This document shows, one piece after another, positions 16,718 through 26,091 of a DNA stretch of 36,368 bases. Numbering within the stretch: position 1 is the stretch's first letter; each line of letters starts with the position of its first letter. Under the pieces are notes generated by a model. The model searched no databases. It was not told the origin of the DNA and saw nothing but the letters and a program-made list of their open reading frames with translations. This DNA is from Endozoicomonas sp. Its GTDB lineage: Bacteria > Pseudomonadota > Gammaproteobacteria > Pseudomonadales > Endozoicomonadaceae. A program made the position numbers and the translations under genes. The stretch covers positions 1 to 36,368 of the forward strand of contig JAKROC010000010.1 in the NCBI GenBank assembly GCA_024509075.1, written 5' to 3'.

Positions 16718-17494
16718 ATGACTGAATTGAACGCCCGAAGCCGTCAGGCCCTGCAATTGATAGACCTTACCTCGCTGAACGAGGACGATACGCCAGAAGC
16801 GATTATTGCCCTGTGCCACCAGGCACGCACCGAGGCCGGCAATACCGCTGCTATCTGCATCTACCCACGCTTTATCCCCCTGGCCCGCAAAACCCTGCAA
16901 TCCCTTGGCCTGAACGATGTCACCATCGCCACGGTCACCAACTTCCCAGCAGGCGGTGATGATGTCGAGATCGCCGTTGCCGAAACCCGAGCCGCTGTCG
17001 CCTATGGCGCTGATGAAGTGGACGTGGTATTTCCCTACCGCGCCCTGATGGCCGGTAATGAAACGGTTGGTGCCGAGCTGGTCAAACGCTGCAAGGAGGC
17101 CTGTGGTGACAACGTTCTGCTGAAAGTGATTATTGAAACCGGCGAGCTGCAGGACGAAGCGCTGATTCGCCGGGCCAGTGAAATCGCCATTGATGCCGGC
17201 GCTGACTTTATCAAAACCTCTACCGGTAAAGTGCCAGTCAATGCCACCCCGGAATCCGCGCGCATCATGCTGGAAGTAATCCGTGACAGCGGCAAAACCC
17301 ACGTTGGCTTTAAACCTGCCGGCGGCATCAAAACCGCTGAAGACGCCGCTGTACACCTTGAACTGGCAGAGACCATCATGGGACCAGAATGGGTTGATCG
17401 TAACCACTACCGGTTCGGTGCCAGCAGCCTGCTGGGCAACCTGCTGATCGACCTTGGCCTGAAACAAGGCGAAGCCAGTAAGGAAGGATACTGA
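16718..17494 (+). CDS. deoC: Deoxyribose-phosphate aldolase
   Basis: Cleaves 2-deoxyribose-5-phosphate to glyceraldehyde-3-phosphate and acetaldehyde, the last step of deoxynucleoside breakdown. The 258 residues align throughout with E. coli DeoC ([40 protein letters not shown]). The Schiff-base lysine is K166 in FIKTSTGK, and the second active-site lysine is K199 in VGFKPAGG. The ATG at 16718 gives [12 protein letters not shown] as in orthologues; a start at 16706 would add four unrelated residues. It is the first gene of deoC-deoA-deoB-deoD, and deoA starts two bases after its stop codon. Confidence 0.96.
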   Translation: MTELNARSRQALQLIDLTSLNEDDTPEAIIALCHQARTEAGNTAAICIYPRFIPLARKTLQSLGLNDVTIATVTNFPAGGDDVEIAVAETRAAVAYGADEVDVVFPYRALMAGNETVGAELVKRCKEACGDNVLLKVIIETGELQDEALIRRASEIAIDAGADFIKTSTGKVPVNATPESARIMLEVIRDSGKTHVGFKPAGGIKTAEDAAVHLELAETIMGPEWVDRNHYRFGASSLLGNLLIDLGLKQGEASKEGY

Positions 17495-17495
17495 G

Positions 17496-18812
17496 ATGTT
17501 TCTGCCCCAAGAGGTTATCCGCCGTAAACGGGAAGGTGAAATTCTCAGCGACGAAGAGATTGGCAACTTTATTGCCGGTGTCACCGACAACTCGGTATCC
17601 GAAGGTCAGATCGGCGCGTTTGCCATGGCCGTCTATTTTCGGGGCATGAACATTGATGAGCGCCTCGCCCTGACCTGTGCCATGCGAGACTCCGGCGAAG
17701 TAATGGACTGGTCTGCCGACCAACTCGGTGGCCCGATCCTTGACAAACACTCCACCGGCGGCGTGGGCGATGTGGTCAGCCTGATGCTTGGCCCTATGAT
17801 CGCCGCTTGCGGTGGCTTTGTGCCGATGATTTCCGGCCGTGGTCTGGGCCATACCGGCGGCACTTTGGATAAGCTGGACAGCATTCCCGGTTATACCACC
17901 AGCGCCTCAGAACCCCTGTTTCGTCGGGTAGTCAAAGAAGCGGGTGTGGCCATTGTTGGTCAGACCGGCGAGCTGGCACCGGCAGACAAGCGCATTTATA
18001 GCATCCGTGATGTGACCGCCACCGTGGAGTCCATCGGCATGATCACCGCCTCCATTTTGTCGAAAAAACTGGCCGAAGGTCTCGATGCCCTGGTCATGGA
18101 CGTCAAAGTAGGCAGTGGTGCCTTTATGCCCACCTACGAGCAGTCGGTGGAGCTGGCTCGCAGCATCGCTGAGGTGGCCAATGGCGCCGGGGTGAAAACC
18201 ACCGCCCTGCTCACAGACATGAACCAGTGTCTGGCATCCAGCGCCGGTAACGCCATTGAGGTGCGTGAAGCCGTGCGCTTTTTAACCGGTGAGTACCGCA
18301 ACGAGCGCTTGCTGGAGATCACCATGGCTCAGTCTGCCGAACTGCTGGTATCGGGTAATCTGGCCACCGACGTGCAACAGGCCAGGCAGAAGCTGCAAAC
18401 GGTATTAGACAATGGTCAGGCAGCGGAAATTTTCGCCAGAATGGTCGCTGGCCTCGGTGGCCCCACTGACTTTGTTGAGCACTACGATCGTTACCTGCCC
18501 GGTGCCGCTATTATCAAGCCAGTGTTTATGGAGGCAGAGGGTTATCTCTCGGCCATGGACACCCGTGCCGTGGGTATGGCCGTGGTGCAACTGGGTGGCG
18601 GGCGCAAAGTGGCTGCTGACACCATCGACTACCGCGTTGGTTTGAGCGACATTTGCCGTTTGGGTGACCAAATCAACCCGTCGCAACCCATCGCCATGAC
18701 TCATGCCAGCTCTGAGGCTTCCTGGAATCAGGCAGCGGATATGCTGCGCGTAGCACTGACCGTCAGCGAGCAAAAGCGCGCACAGAACCCTATGGTGTAC
18801 CAGAAGTTGTGA
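17496..18812 (+). CDS. deoA: Thymidine phosphorylase
   Basis: Phosphorolyses thymidine and deoxyuridine to the base and deoxyribose-1-phosphate. The 438-residue protein starts [20 protein letters not shown] and carries the pyrimidine-nucleoside phosphorylase signature around [20 protein letters not shown]. The phosphate-binding KHSTGGVGD and the substrate-contacting region [13 protein letters not shown] are intact. AAGGA lies just inside the end of deoC, so the two genes are translationally close and surely co-transcribed. A strong hairpin follows before deoB. Confidence 0.97.
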   Translation: MFLPQEVIRRKREGEILSDEEIGNFIAGVTDNSVSEGQIGAFAMAVYFRGMNIDERLALTCAMRDSGEVMDWSADQLGGPILDKHSTGGVGDVVSLMLGPMIAACGGFVPMISGRGLGHTGGTLDKLDSIPGYTTSASEPLFRRVVKEAGVAIVGQTGELAPADKRIYSIRDVTATVESIGMITASILSKKLAEGLDALVMDVKVGSGAFMPTYEQSVELARSIAEVANGAGVKTTALLTDMNQCLASSAGNAIEVREAVRFLTGEYRNERLLEITMAQSAELLVSGNLATDVQQARQKLQTVLDNGQAAEIFARMVAGLGGPTDFVEHYDRYLPGAAIIKPVFMEAEGYLSAMDTRAVGMAVVQLGGGRKVAADTIDYRVGLSDICRLGDQINPSQPIAMTHASSEASWNQAADMLRVALTVSEQKRAQNPMVYQKL

Positions 18813-18816
18813 ACAA

Positions 18817-18843
18817 AAAGAGCATCCCAAGAAGATGTTCTTT
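18817..18843 (+). other. Intercistronic hairpin between deoA and deoB
   Basis: AAAGAGCATC and GATGTTCTTT pair over ten positions (one G-U) around a seven-base loop, starting five bases after the deoA stop. There is no T-run, so processing, stability or partial attenuation is more likely than full termination. Confidence 0.55.
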
Positions 18844-18884
18844 GATCAAAAACGGCAGTAAACACGACAGATCAGGAGAAACGG

Positions 18885-20120
18885 ATGAAGCGTGCAATTG
18901 TCCTTGTGATGGATTCGTTTGGTATCGGTGCCACTGATGACGCCGGACAGTTTGGTGATGCCGGCTCTAACACCATCGGCCACATCGCCCGGGCCTGTGC
19001 CGATGGCCAAGCCAATCAGGGCCGCACCGGGGCACTCAGCCTGCCGGAGCTTTCTGGTCTTGGCCTGGTGCACGCCGCCCGCGATGCCTGCGGTGAGTTC
19101 CCCAAAGGGATGGTCAATGATATGCCCATCATCGGTGCCTACGGCTACGCCAAAGAACTCTCCAGCGGCAAGGATACACCCAGCGGCCACTGGGAAATTG
19201 CCGGGGTGCCGGTGCTGTTCGAGTGGGGCTATTTTCGCGATGAGCTCAACAGTTTCCCCAAGGAGCTGCTTGATGAGCTGATCGACAAGGCCGGCCTGCC
19301 CGGCGTGCTGGGCAACTGTCATGCATCGGGCACCAGCATTCTTGAAGCGTTGGGCGAAGAGCATATGACAACGGGCAAGCCCATCGTTTACACGTCAGCG
19401 GACAGTGTATTCCAGATTGCATGCCATGAAGATACGTTCGGGCTGGAGCGGCTGATGAAAGTGTGCCAGATTGCCCGGGAGATTCTTGAGCCATACAATA
19501 TCGGTCGTGTTATTGCGCGTCCGTTCATCGGCGATGATGCCGGTGACTTCCAGCGCACCGGCAACCGTCGTGACTTCTCCGTACTGCCACCAGCACCCAC
19601 TGTGCTGGACAAATTGGCGGCCAGCGGCGGTGAGGTGATCAGTGTGGGTAAAATTGCCGATATCTTCGCCCATCAGGGCATCACGCAAAAGATCAAGGCC
19701 ACAGGTATTCCGGCACTGTTTGAAGCCACCCGCGAAGCATTGCAACAAGCCGGTGACCGTACGTTGATTTTCACCAACTTTGTGGATTTTGACTCTTCCT
19801 TCGGTCACCGCCGCGATGTCCCCGGCTACGCCCTGGCGCTGGAGCAACTCGACGCCATGCTGCCAGACCTGTTCTACGCCATGAACGACGATGACCTGTT
19901 GATCATCACTGCCGACCACGGTTGTGACCCGACCTGGCCCGGTACCGACCATACCCGTGAGCACATCCCGGTGCTGGTCTACAGCAAACGACTGAAGCCG
20001 TGTGCCCTGGGTCAGCGCGACACTTTTGCTGACATCGGTCAGTCCCTGGCCAGATTCTTTGATCTGGAACCGATGGCCTACGGCACATCTTTTTTACCTG
20101 AAATCTTTGAGCAGGCGTGA
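18885..20120 (+). CDS. deoB: Phosphopentomutase
   Basis: Interconverts (deoxy)ribose-1-phosphate and the 5-phosphate, linking the two phosphorylases to DeoC and the pentose phosphate pathway. The 411-residue protein belongs to the alkaline-phosphatase superfamily. The N-terminal metal/nucleophile region is [15 protein letters not shown] and the C-terminal metal ligands are in [29 protein letters not shown], and [11 protein letters not shown] typical of DeoB, are present. AGGAGAAACGG before the ATG is a strong ribosome site. It is the third gene of the deo cluster. Confidence 0.97.
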   Translation: MKRAIVLVMDSFGIGATDDAGQFGDAGSNTIGHIARACADGQANQGRTGALSLPELSGLGLVHAARDACGEFPKGMVNDMPIIGAYGYAKELSSGKDTPSGHWEIAGVPVLFEWGYFRDELNSFPKELLDELIDKAGLPGVLGNCHASGTSILEALGEEHMTTGKPIVYTSADSVFQIACHEDTFGLERLMKVCQIAREILEPYNIGRVIARPFIGDDAGDFQRTGNRRDFSVLPPAPTVLDKLAASGGEVISVGKIADIFAHQGITQKIKATGIPALFEATREALQQAGDRTLIFTNFVDFDSSFGHRRDVPGYALALEQLDAMLPDLFYAMNDDDLLIITADHGCDPTWPGTDHTREHIPVLVYSKRLKPCALGQRDTFADIGQSLARFFDLEPMAYGTSFLPEIFEQA

Positions 20121-20150
20121 CCTGCAGCGTTGAGACCTTAGGAGATAACC

Positions 20151-20852
20151 ATGACGCCTCATATTAACGCCAAACCCGGCGCTTTTGCCGATGTCTGCCT
20201 GATGCCCGGTGACCCGCTGCGCGCCAAACACATTGCTGAAACCTTCCTTGAAGGCGCTGAGCAGGTGACCGATGTGCGCAACATGCTGGGCTTTACCGGC
20301 ACTTATCAGGGCAAGCGGGTGTCAGTGATGGGCTCTGGCATGGGCATTCCATCGGCCTCCATTTACTACAAGGAGCTGATCACTGAATACGGCGTCAAGA
20401 ACCTGATTCGCGTGGGTTCCTGCGGTGCTATTTCGCCCGACGTGCAAGTCCGGAACATTGTTATTGGTATGGGTGCCTGCACTGACTCCAAGGTCAACCG
20501 CATCCGCTTTAAAGACCATGACTTTGCCGCCATCGCTGACTACACCCTGCTGGAAAATGCCGTCAATGCTGCCCGAGGCATGAACCTTTCAGTTAAAGTG
20601 GGCAACCTGTTCTCGGCAGACCTGTTCTACAATCCGGACGCAACCATGTTTGACGTCATGGAAAAGCACGGCATACTGGGCGTGGAGATGGAAGCGGCTG
20701 GCCTGTACGGCGTCTGTGCCGAATTTGGTGCCCGTGGCCTGGCCATCTGTACCGTCAGTGACCATATTCGCACCGGTGAAGCCCTGCCACCAGAAGACCG
20801 TCAACTGACGTTTAATGAGATGGTGGAAGTAACTCTGAAATCGCTGCTGTGA
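20151..20852 (+). CDS. deoD: Purine nucleoside phosphorylase, DeoD type
   Basis: Phosphorolyses purine (deoxy)nucleosides to base and sugar-1-phosphate. The 233-residue hexameric-type enzyme starts [26 protein letters not shown]. It holds the phosphate-binding [10 protein letters not shown] and RVGSCGAI, and the base/ribose region [15 protein letters not shown] with the TVSDH active-site aspartate. TAGGAGATAACC precedes the ATG. It ends the deo cluster; no strong terminator is visible in the 42 bases before the convergent gene at 20895. Confidence 0.97.
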   Translation: MTPHINAKPGAFADVCLMPGDPLRAKHIAETFLEGAEQVTDVRNMLGFTGTYQGKRVSVMGSGMGIPSASIYYKELITEYGVKNLIRVGSCGAISPDVQVRNIVIGMGACTDSKVNRIRFKDHDFAAIADYTLLENAVNAARGMNLSVKVGNLFSADLFYNPDATMFDVMEKHGILGVEMEAAGLYGVCAEFGARGLAICTVSDHIRTGEALPPEDRQLTFNEMVEVTLKSLL

Positions 20853-20894
20853 TAAAAAAGTCAGTCGTCGTTTAAATGCAGCGTCCCTGATCCA

Positions 20895-22697
20895 TTATGA
20901 TGTTCCATACAGGCGCTTCAGCGAGAACCAGCCCTTGTTTAGTGAATCGATGGTTTTGCTGCCCGGGTAGAGCAGTTTGAACGTGCTGAACACATGCCCA
21001 AGGCTTCTGGCCTGACAGACAATGCCAAACAGCCATTCGGTTATTTCCACAGACGACAGATCGCAGGTGACTACCACCACCATGGCCAGTACGTCCGCTT
21101 CAAAATGATCCGGTTGCGGCAGTTCATTGTAGCGGATGCCGGTTTTGTAGATGATGTTTTCCAGCAGCAGATCGCGGGCAATATTAAGGTGTTCCCGGGC
21201 CATTTTGGCTGCCGTACTGTGGGGATCAAACCGAGCCTGTTCGGCAGTATGGATATGCTCCCAGGCCAAATTCTCCATCAGCAGCTCCACGCCACGCTTT
21301 TTTTTGAGTTTTTTCAGCACGGTGTTAAGCCACTCTATGTGCTCGACCGGGGTAAATTTGGCTTGTTTTTTGCGCTGAAAATAACGCTTCAGTACCCTAT
21401 AAACGACAGGATCCCACTGAGATGACAGTCGATTTTTGACCAGTTTGCAAAGAGAGGCCCTGTTTCGCGTTTTGTTCTTTGCCACAGCAGCCCCCTGCGT
21501 CTCACAGCTTTGCTGGTCGGGTTCAGCCAGCACTGCATCTGCTCCACTGCCATTAGGCTCAACCTCATTACTTATTGGCGACAGGCTGGTCGGAGAAGTA
21601 ACACCGTTGATGTATTGCTGGATTTCTTCGGGAGTCAAATTCTGCAGATAGACAGTATCTTTGGCTTTGATGCTCAGGTATTCAATTTTTGATCTCAGGT
21701 AATCCAGAAATGATTGGCATAAATAACCATTATGTTCAGGCATTGGGCCACCGTTCTGACGAGCCCGAATGTCATCAATAGTCATTTGCAAATAATTGCG
21801 TACCAACTCATAGCAGCCGTGAGCCTGATCATAGTCACCTATTTCAACATAAAGATCGCCCGCTTTCAGACCCAAGGGCAGAAACTGGCCACGTGCACTT
21901 GCCCTTTGGTAAAAAACAGCAGCTTCAGCGGGGGAAGACTGATCGATCAGCCTCTGTTCATGCAGCCACCCCATAAGAAAACACGTATAGCCACGGACAA
22001 CTTCAGGCAGCTGTTCTAACTGTTGTTCATCTTTTTGCAGGGCTTGCCTGAGTTGTTCATACGCCCGGATCATTCGGCCCCGGTGCGTAGGCATATTATA
22101 AATTCGGGTTTTGTCGTCTGGCTTGGGGTAAGTCATCACGTTGAAAACATTAGCCATGGCTGTTCGAAGATCTTCTGGTTCTGGAAATGAATTACACCGT
22201 TGATGCCACGTCGCAGCTGTTTCGTCCTGCCCTGGTTTCTTTTTGGTCACAAACAGGCCTTCAAGCTTCAGTTTGTCCTCACCTTTACTGAAGGACCAGA
22301 TTTCTGAACGGCCTGCGAAAGCCTTGGTCTTACTAACCACAGGGTAGTGACCTGAAGGAGAGAAAGAGGCGTGAAACTGATGCAAATATGAAGCAGACTC
22401 GTGGGAGGCGCGGGCTATGTCATCAAAAACTGCAATTCTCAGAGCGGCAAAAATGGTGTCGTCATTACCATTAAGCCGAGGCAGAAAGTAACGTTCGTTC
22501 TGGATAAATTTGGGCAGAGCATCGTAAATAGAAAACAACAGAACAGCAGAATCGTGGGCCGACCTTGGGTAAAAATTGTTAACCCTGCTCAACTCTTGCG
22601 CGATAAGCGGTAGCTGTTTAGCGAGTGACAGTGGCTGTGCAAGTAGTTGGGTATTTGGATAAAAGCCACTTTCGGTGAGCATCCTGAACCAGCGCAA
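20895..22697 (-). pseudogene. C-terminal part of an unrecognised protein, 5' end cut by the IS605-type element
   Basis: I do not recognise a family. The 600 residues look helical; around residues 240-320 the text (EAAVFYQRASARGQFLPLGL, GDLYVEIGDYDQAHGCYELV) has TPR/Sel1-like spacing. A polar, Ser/Asn-rich linker sits near residue 385, and a basic segment follows (KNKTRNR, RYFQRKKQAK). The only upstream start in frame is a TTG at 22697 without a ribosome site. The frame stays open for another 45 bases or so, right up to the hairpin that ends the transposable element. This indicates a truncated gene whose 5' part may be the fragment at 24267-24971. If it is translated, it would be from an accidental start. 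Confidence 0.7.
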
Positions 22698-22746
22698 AGA
22701 GAGCTTGCCCTGAAAATCAGAGCGAAAACCCTTGATCCTGTGAACT

Positions 22747-24258
22747 ACTCGCCCCTAAAGGGAGCGAGCTTCCAATACTAAGCAGCCACCAAAGTGGTTG
22801 CCGTTCTTTTCTTTTTTGACGCTTCGTTGCCAACAGCGGAAAAGACTTTCGCCTTTCCCGTCTTACGACTGGCTCCACGTCCAGTACAGAGTAAAGGAAT
22901 GCCCTTACCCTGCAACTCCGTTCCAGAGTCTAAAAACAGTTTGATAGCCCGTTTCTTTATGACCAATGCGGCATTAGCATCAGCATTATCAGAGTGTCCA
23001 CAGTGACCGCATAGAAACAGGTCTTGTTTCTTCCGGTTGCTGGGGTGAGTGTGTCCACATAGGGAACACTCCTGACTGGTGTAGGCTGCGGATATTTTGA
23101 AAACGGCTTTTCCTGCTCTGGCGGCTTTGTACTGTGTGTACGCCTCCAGATAGTGCCAACCGATATTGAGGATGGACTTATTGAGTCCGGCCTTGGCCTT
23201 GGCACGATTGGGAAGGTACTTCCCGTTACTATCCTGCTTGACCTTGGGCTTGCGGGTCATCTTCGATGTGTTCAGAGCCTCGAAGATAATAACCTTGGCA
23301 GAGCTATCGACTAACTTTCTGCTGGTTTGGTGGCAGAAGTCATTTCTGATTGCTGCCTGTTTGCGGTAGGTCTTGCTGATTCGCTGCTTGACCTTATTGC
23401 GGCGATTCGAGCCTTTGACTTGCTTGGCAAGGCGACGCTGAAGGCGCTTCCGGTAGCGTTCCTGTTGTTTCAGGTGCCTGTCTTGCCCGACAGAGAACTT
23501 GTATTCCCTTTCGCCAGCATGGGCAGGAACTACAACGCCGCGATCCACTCCGACAACATATTGCCCCAGCCACTCTTGGGATGCGCCCTTGAGATACTCC
23601 AGATTATCTTTGTCTGTTGGCGGCTCTGGCTGATTATCCTCATAACAGAACGAGACAAAGTACTGCCCTGCTTCCTTGCGGATATACAAAGACTTTGGCT
23701 TATTGAATGGTCGGTGTGATTTGAACGACAGATATCCGATGTTGTTGGTCTTGGTACCAATGAACAGCCGGGTAACACCATCGGCGCAAACGTCAAACCG
23801 AAACAGCTCACTGGTCAGGTAAATACTGCCCTTATCTGTCTTTGCCTTTCGCTTAGGTTTCCCACAAATGCCTTTCATGTACTTCTGGTAAGTATTACAC
23901 CAGTTGGTCGCTGAGTTCCTGATGATCTGGCTCGGGCAATCAGAGAGCCAGGGCGTCAACTCTTTGCTTTTGAACTGGGCGGCCTTCTTGTCAACTGGCG
24001 CAAATGTCCCGACAGGGTAATACTTTCTGGCGAAAGTGCTGTAATAACGGTGCTCATCACACTTGGCATTCCAGATAACTCGGGCGCAACCCATCCACTG
24101 GGACAGAACCAGTTTCTGATGGTGGGTCGGGTTGGCCTGTAGTCGGATGCCTGTGAGTATGGGATACCTTATGTAATGGCAGAGGTATTTTATAACCCTG
24201 CGAATGCTGATGGCAAAAGAAGTTAGCCTCGGCTTGACTCGCCCCTAAAGGGAGCGAG
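22747..24258 (-). mobile_element. IS200/IS605-type element carrying only tnpB
   Basis: The element is bounded by two identical 22-base copies of a hairpin sequence (ACTCGCCCC, then TAAAGGGAGCGAG) at 22747-22768 and 24237-24258. Between them lies one gene, tnpB, on the minus strand. No tnpA is present, so mobility would depend on a transposase supplied elsewhere. Exact tips are not determined, since these elements make no target duplication; they probably extend a few bases beyond the hairpins on each side. Confidence 0.85.
22778..24094 (-). CDS. tnpB: TnpB, RNA-guided nuclease of an IS605-type element
   Basis: OrfB/TnpB-family protein, a Cas12-like RNA-guided DNA nuclease that favours element retention. 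The RuvC triad appears complete: D184 in GVDRG, E272 in IIFEALN, and D372 in DNADANAA. The zinc ribbon is C343-x2-C346 and C362-x2-C365. The 438 residues counted from the ATG at 24094 are probably not the whole protein. The in-frame sequence upstream reads RYPILTGIRLQANPTHHQKL, then VLSQW, which is the expected TnpB N-terminus leading into GCARVIWNAKC. No ATG, GTG or TTG suits it there, so the true start may be a rare codon or may have decayed. The guide RNA would be expected from its 3' end and the hairpin beyond, with the guide read from the flank below 22747. Confidence 0.93.
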   Translation of the reverse strand: MGCARVIWNAKCDEHRYYSTFARKYYPVGTFAPVDKKAAQFKSKELTPWLSDCPSQIIRNSATNWCNTYQKYMKGICGKPKRKAKTDKGSIYLTSELFRFDVCADGVTRLFIGTKTNNIGYLSFKSHRPFNKPKSLYIRKEAGQYFVSFCYEDNQPEPPTDKDNLEYLKGASQEWLGQYVVGVDRGVVVPAHAGEREYKFSVGQDRHLKQQERYRKRLQRRLAKQVKGSNRRNKVKQRISKTYRKQAAIRNDFCHQTSRKLVDSSAKVIIFEALNTSKMTRKPKVKQDSNGKYLPNRAKAKAGLNKSILNIGWHYLEAYTQYKAARAGKAVFKISAAYTSQECSLCGHTHPSNRKKQDLFLCGHCGHSDNADANAALVIKKRAIKLFLDSGTELQGKGIPLLCTGRGASRKTGKAKVFSAVGNEASKKKRTATTLVAA

Positions 24259-24266
24259 GTTGCGCC

Positions 24267-24971
24267 TCATTTTTGCTCAATATCTTCAACATGGAAGACC
24301 TCCCCCCTGTTGAAGGCATACTGGATTAGCCAGGAGCGTATCTGGTTTTGCGTCAAGACCGGATCTAATTCATACGCTTTGTTCAGCTGTTCATCAGACT
24401 CTCTGCGTTTTACACCAGCTCTGGCCAACAACTGAGAGCCTACATTGTTTTGCCGGTTATGCAGGGCCAAAAATCTGTCCGCTTCAATCAGATTGCACGC
24501 AGCCAGGGACAAAAGTGCACTGACATTTTTGTGATCGCTCTGGTCAAACAGCAGTTGGTTTTCAAATAAGACCCCACCTACCTTATGATTGGGGTAGGCC
24601 TTATGAACTTTGTGACACAGGCAGGGGTAGTTGAGAATCGATAATTGGCACACTTCACCAAGAAACCAAACGCTGAACATGCGTTGGCAGCAGCTGCCTG
24701 GCTCAGGGGAAAACTGGCACTGACTAACCACTTCATACAGGGTATCGACTTGATCATCGAAGGGATAGGTATCCGAGGTGCAGATAGCCATTAACGAATC
24801 ATGGTTAATGGCTATTTTCCTGCCAGCGAAAAAATGATCTCTGGTATTGAAGGATGCTTCAGCTTCGACGCCGGCCCCTCCCTGTATCCTGCCTATACCA
24901 TCCACAGCTGAAGCCTTGAATAAATCAGTTGGATACCCATCGGGTGCAGACGGACAGTTAACCGCCCGCAT
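24267..24971 (-). CDS. Unrecognised 234-residue protein or N-terminal fragment of the interrupted gene
   Basis: Starts at an ATG (MRAVNCPSAPDGYPTDLFKA), with an in-frame TTG four codons upstream as an alternative; neither has a convincing ribosome site. It ends VFHVEDIEQK and a stop only eight bases before the terminal hairpin of the IS605-type element. It is cysteine-rich in the middle (CQFSPEPGSCCQR, LNYPCLCHKVHKA) and helical towards the end. No signal peptide, membrane segment or known domain is seen. Its abrupt end next to the element, and the headless frame on the far side, suggest that this and 20895-22697 were one gene of about 850 codons. It may also be a complete small gene. Confidence 0.55.
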   Translation of the reverse strand: MRAVNCPSAPDGYPTDLFKASAVDGIGRIQGGAGVEAEASFNTRDHFFAGRKIAINHDSLMAICTSDTYPFDDQVDTLYEVVSQCQFSPEPGSCCQRMFSVWFLGEVCQLSILNYPCLCHKVHKAYPNHKVGGVLFENQLLFDQSDHKNVSALLSLAACNLIEADRFLALHNRQNNVGSQLLARAGVKRRESDEQLNKAYELDPVLTQNQIRSWLIQYAFNRGEVFHVEDIEQK

Positions 24972-25013
24972 CTTACTGGGCAAACAAGCTTCCGGGCGGA
25001 AAGACTAACTGTA

Positions 25014-25141
25014 TATACCCAATGGATTTCAAGTTGATTCGAGGCGGCAAATGAGCGAAGCCCCGGGAGCATAGAGATACTATGTGACCGGGGTGAGCAA
25101 GTGCAGCCAACAAAGCAGCAGCTTGAAAGGCGACGGGTATA
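25014..25141 (+). repeat. TATACCC-family intergenic repeat, copy 3 (128 bp, short form)
   Basis: Begins TATACCCAATGGATTTCAAG and ends GCTTGAAAGGCGACGGGTAT. It lacks the internal GCAGGAGGTAGAGCAACGCA segment found in copies 2, 4 and 6. It lies between the gene fragment at 24971 and the lipoprotein gene. Confidence 0.88.
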
Positions 25142-25293
25142 AACGGGGCAAAAGCCCCTGTTGTTTAGGCAGGGTCACACAGTAAAAGTTCCACAACTCA
25201 GACTTTTGACATTCCCGCCCAGCCTAGTCACAGAGGGATCCCTCCCCTCCCGCCTCCGTCGGCGGGAGCACCCTGCCCTATCTGAGGTGGAGT
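25142..25293 (-). other. Intergenic region with two hairpins, possible relic of an IS605 right end
   Basis: GGGGC/GCCCC with an AAAA loop (25145-25158) can act as a weak terminator for the minus-strand lipoprotein gene. CTCCCGCC/GGCGGGAG (25247-25268) is a stronger 8-bp stem. Read on the minus strand, the segment between them (CGGGAATGTCAAAAGTC, then TTGTGGAACT) resembles the 3' non-coding scaffold of IS605-type tnpB elements, but no tnpB lies beside it. The resemblance is from memory of the family and is unproven. Confidence 0.35.
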
Positions 25294-25977
25294 TTATTCC
25301 AAGTTGTTAGCTGGCTTCTCAGTATTGACATCGCCGGCATCAACGTTCAGATTCTCAACGCGCAGAATGCCATCCATTATCCACCGCTTGCTTGATGCGT
25401 CGGCCGCTGGTTTTTCTACCTCAAACTCTTTAATACGCAGGTGATAGACATTACCAGGCTCGTAATCGAAGCCTTCGATTTCACCATAATAGTTGGTCCA
25501 TGGCGCATCTTCAGACTCACGGACCTGCATACATTCGGTAGCAGCTACACCAGTACATGGCACTTTTTCAGAGGCTACGTAAATCAGGCGAGTTAACCCG
25601 TCTTCCATATTTGGTTGTTTAGTGAATTTGTAGGTTTCTTCGCCAACGCTCAGGATCAGCTCTTCCCCGGAAATCTTCACGGTTGGCTTATTGGTCAGGA
25701 GCTGTTTCAGCTCTTCTTCTTTCTCTCCCTCGGCACCAGCGCACATCATCAAGGTACTGGTCAGCCGCTCCACCAGCAACTGGTCACCGGACATCTTTAC
25801 GGTGCCCATCATCCGGTTACAGCCGGCGTATGCCGCAATGCGATCATCTTTGATGTCCAGCATGATCGCTGGTGTGTCTGATGCCGGACTGGTTTCCCGC
25901 CAGCGGCCTTCAGGCAAACTACTGCATCCTGCCAGCAAGATCGACATGGCCACAATACCGGGTTGGAAAAATTTCAT
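25294..25977 (-). CDS. META-domain lipoprotein with a DUF4377-like C-terminus
   Basis: A 227-residue lipoprotein (signal MKFFQPGIVAMSILLAGC, lipidated C18). Residues about 22-115 read as a META/HslJ domain (GRWRETSP...ITLDIKDD-like, AYAGCNRMMGTVKMSGDQL, STLMMCAG), the cysteine pattern matching HslJ proteins. Residues about 130-205 (YVASEKVPCTGVAATECMQV, WTNYYGEIEGFDYEPGNVYH, LRIKE) match the DUF4377 domain that often follows META. The ATG at 25977 has GGAG six bases upstream and begins the signal peptide; an upstream in-frame start would spoil it. The role is unknown; HslJ is linked to heat and antibiotic tolerance. It shares a strand with the DUF4870 gene, with 114 bases between them. Confidence 0.85.
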   Translation of the reverse strand: MKFFQPGIVAMSILLAGCSSLPEGRWRETSPASDTPAIMLDIKDDRIAAYAGCNRMMGTVKMSGDQLLVERLTSTLMMCAGAEGEKEEELKQLLTNKPTVKISGEELILSVGEETYKFTKQPNMEDGLTRLIYVASEKVPCTGVAATECMQVRESEDAPWTNYYGEIEGFDYEPGNVYHLRIKEFEVEKPAADASSKRWIMDGILRVENLNVDAGDVNTEKPANNLE

Positions 25978-26091
25978 TGGAGGCTCCATAAAACAGCCCT
26001 GACGCAGGGCCAGGTCAGGATACTTGGCACTTATTTCCCTGTCTACACTCTGATGACCGCCAGGCACCAGTTTGCAGCCCAACGGGCTCAG

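Noticed and set aside
16673..17590. 305-codon minus-strand frame across deoC
   Set aside because: It lies opposite deoC and the start of deoA, which align over their full length to known enzymes.
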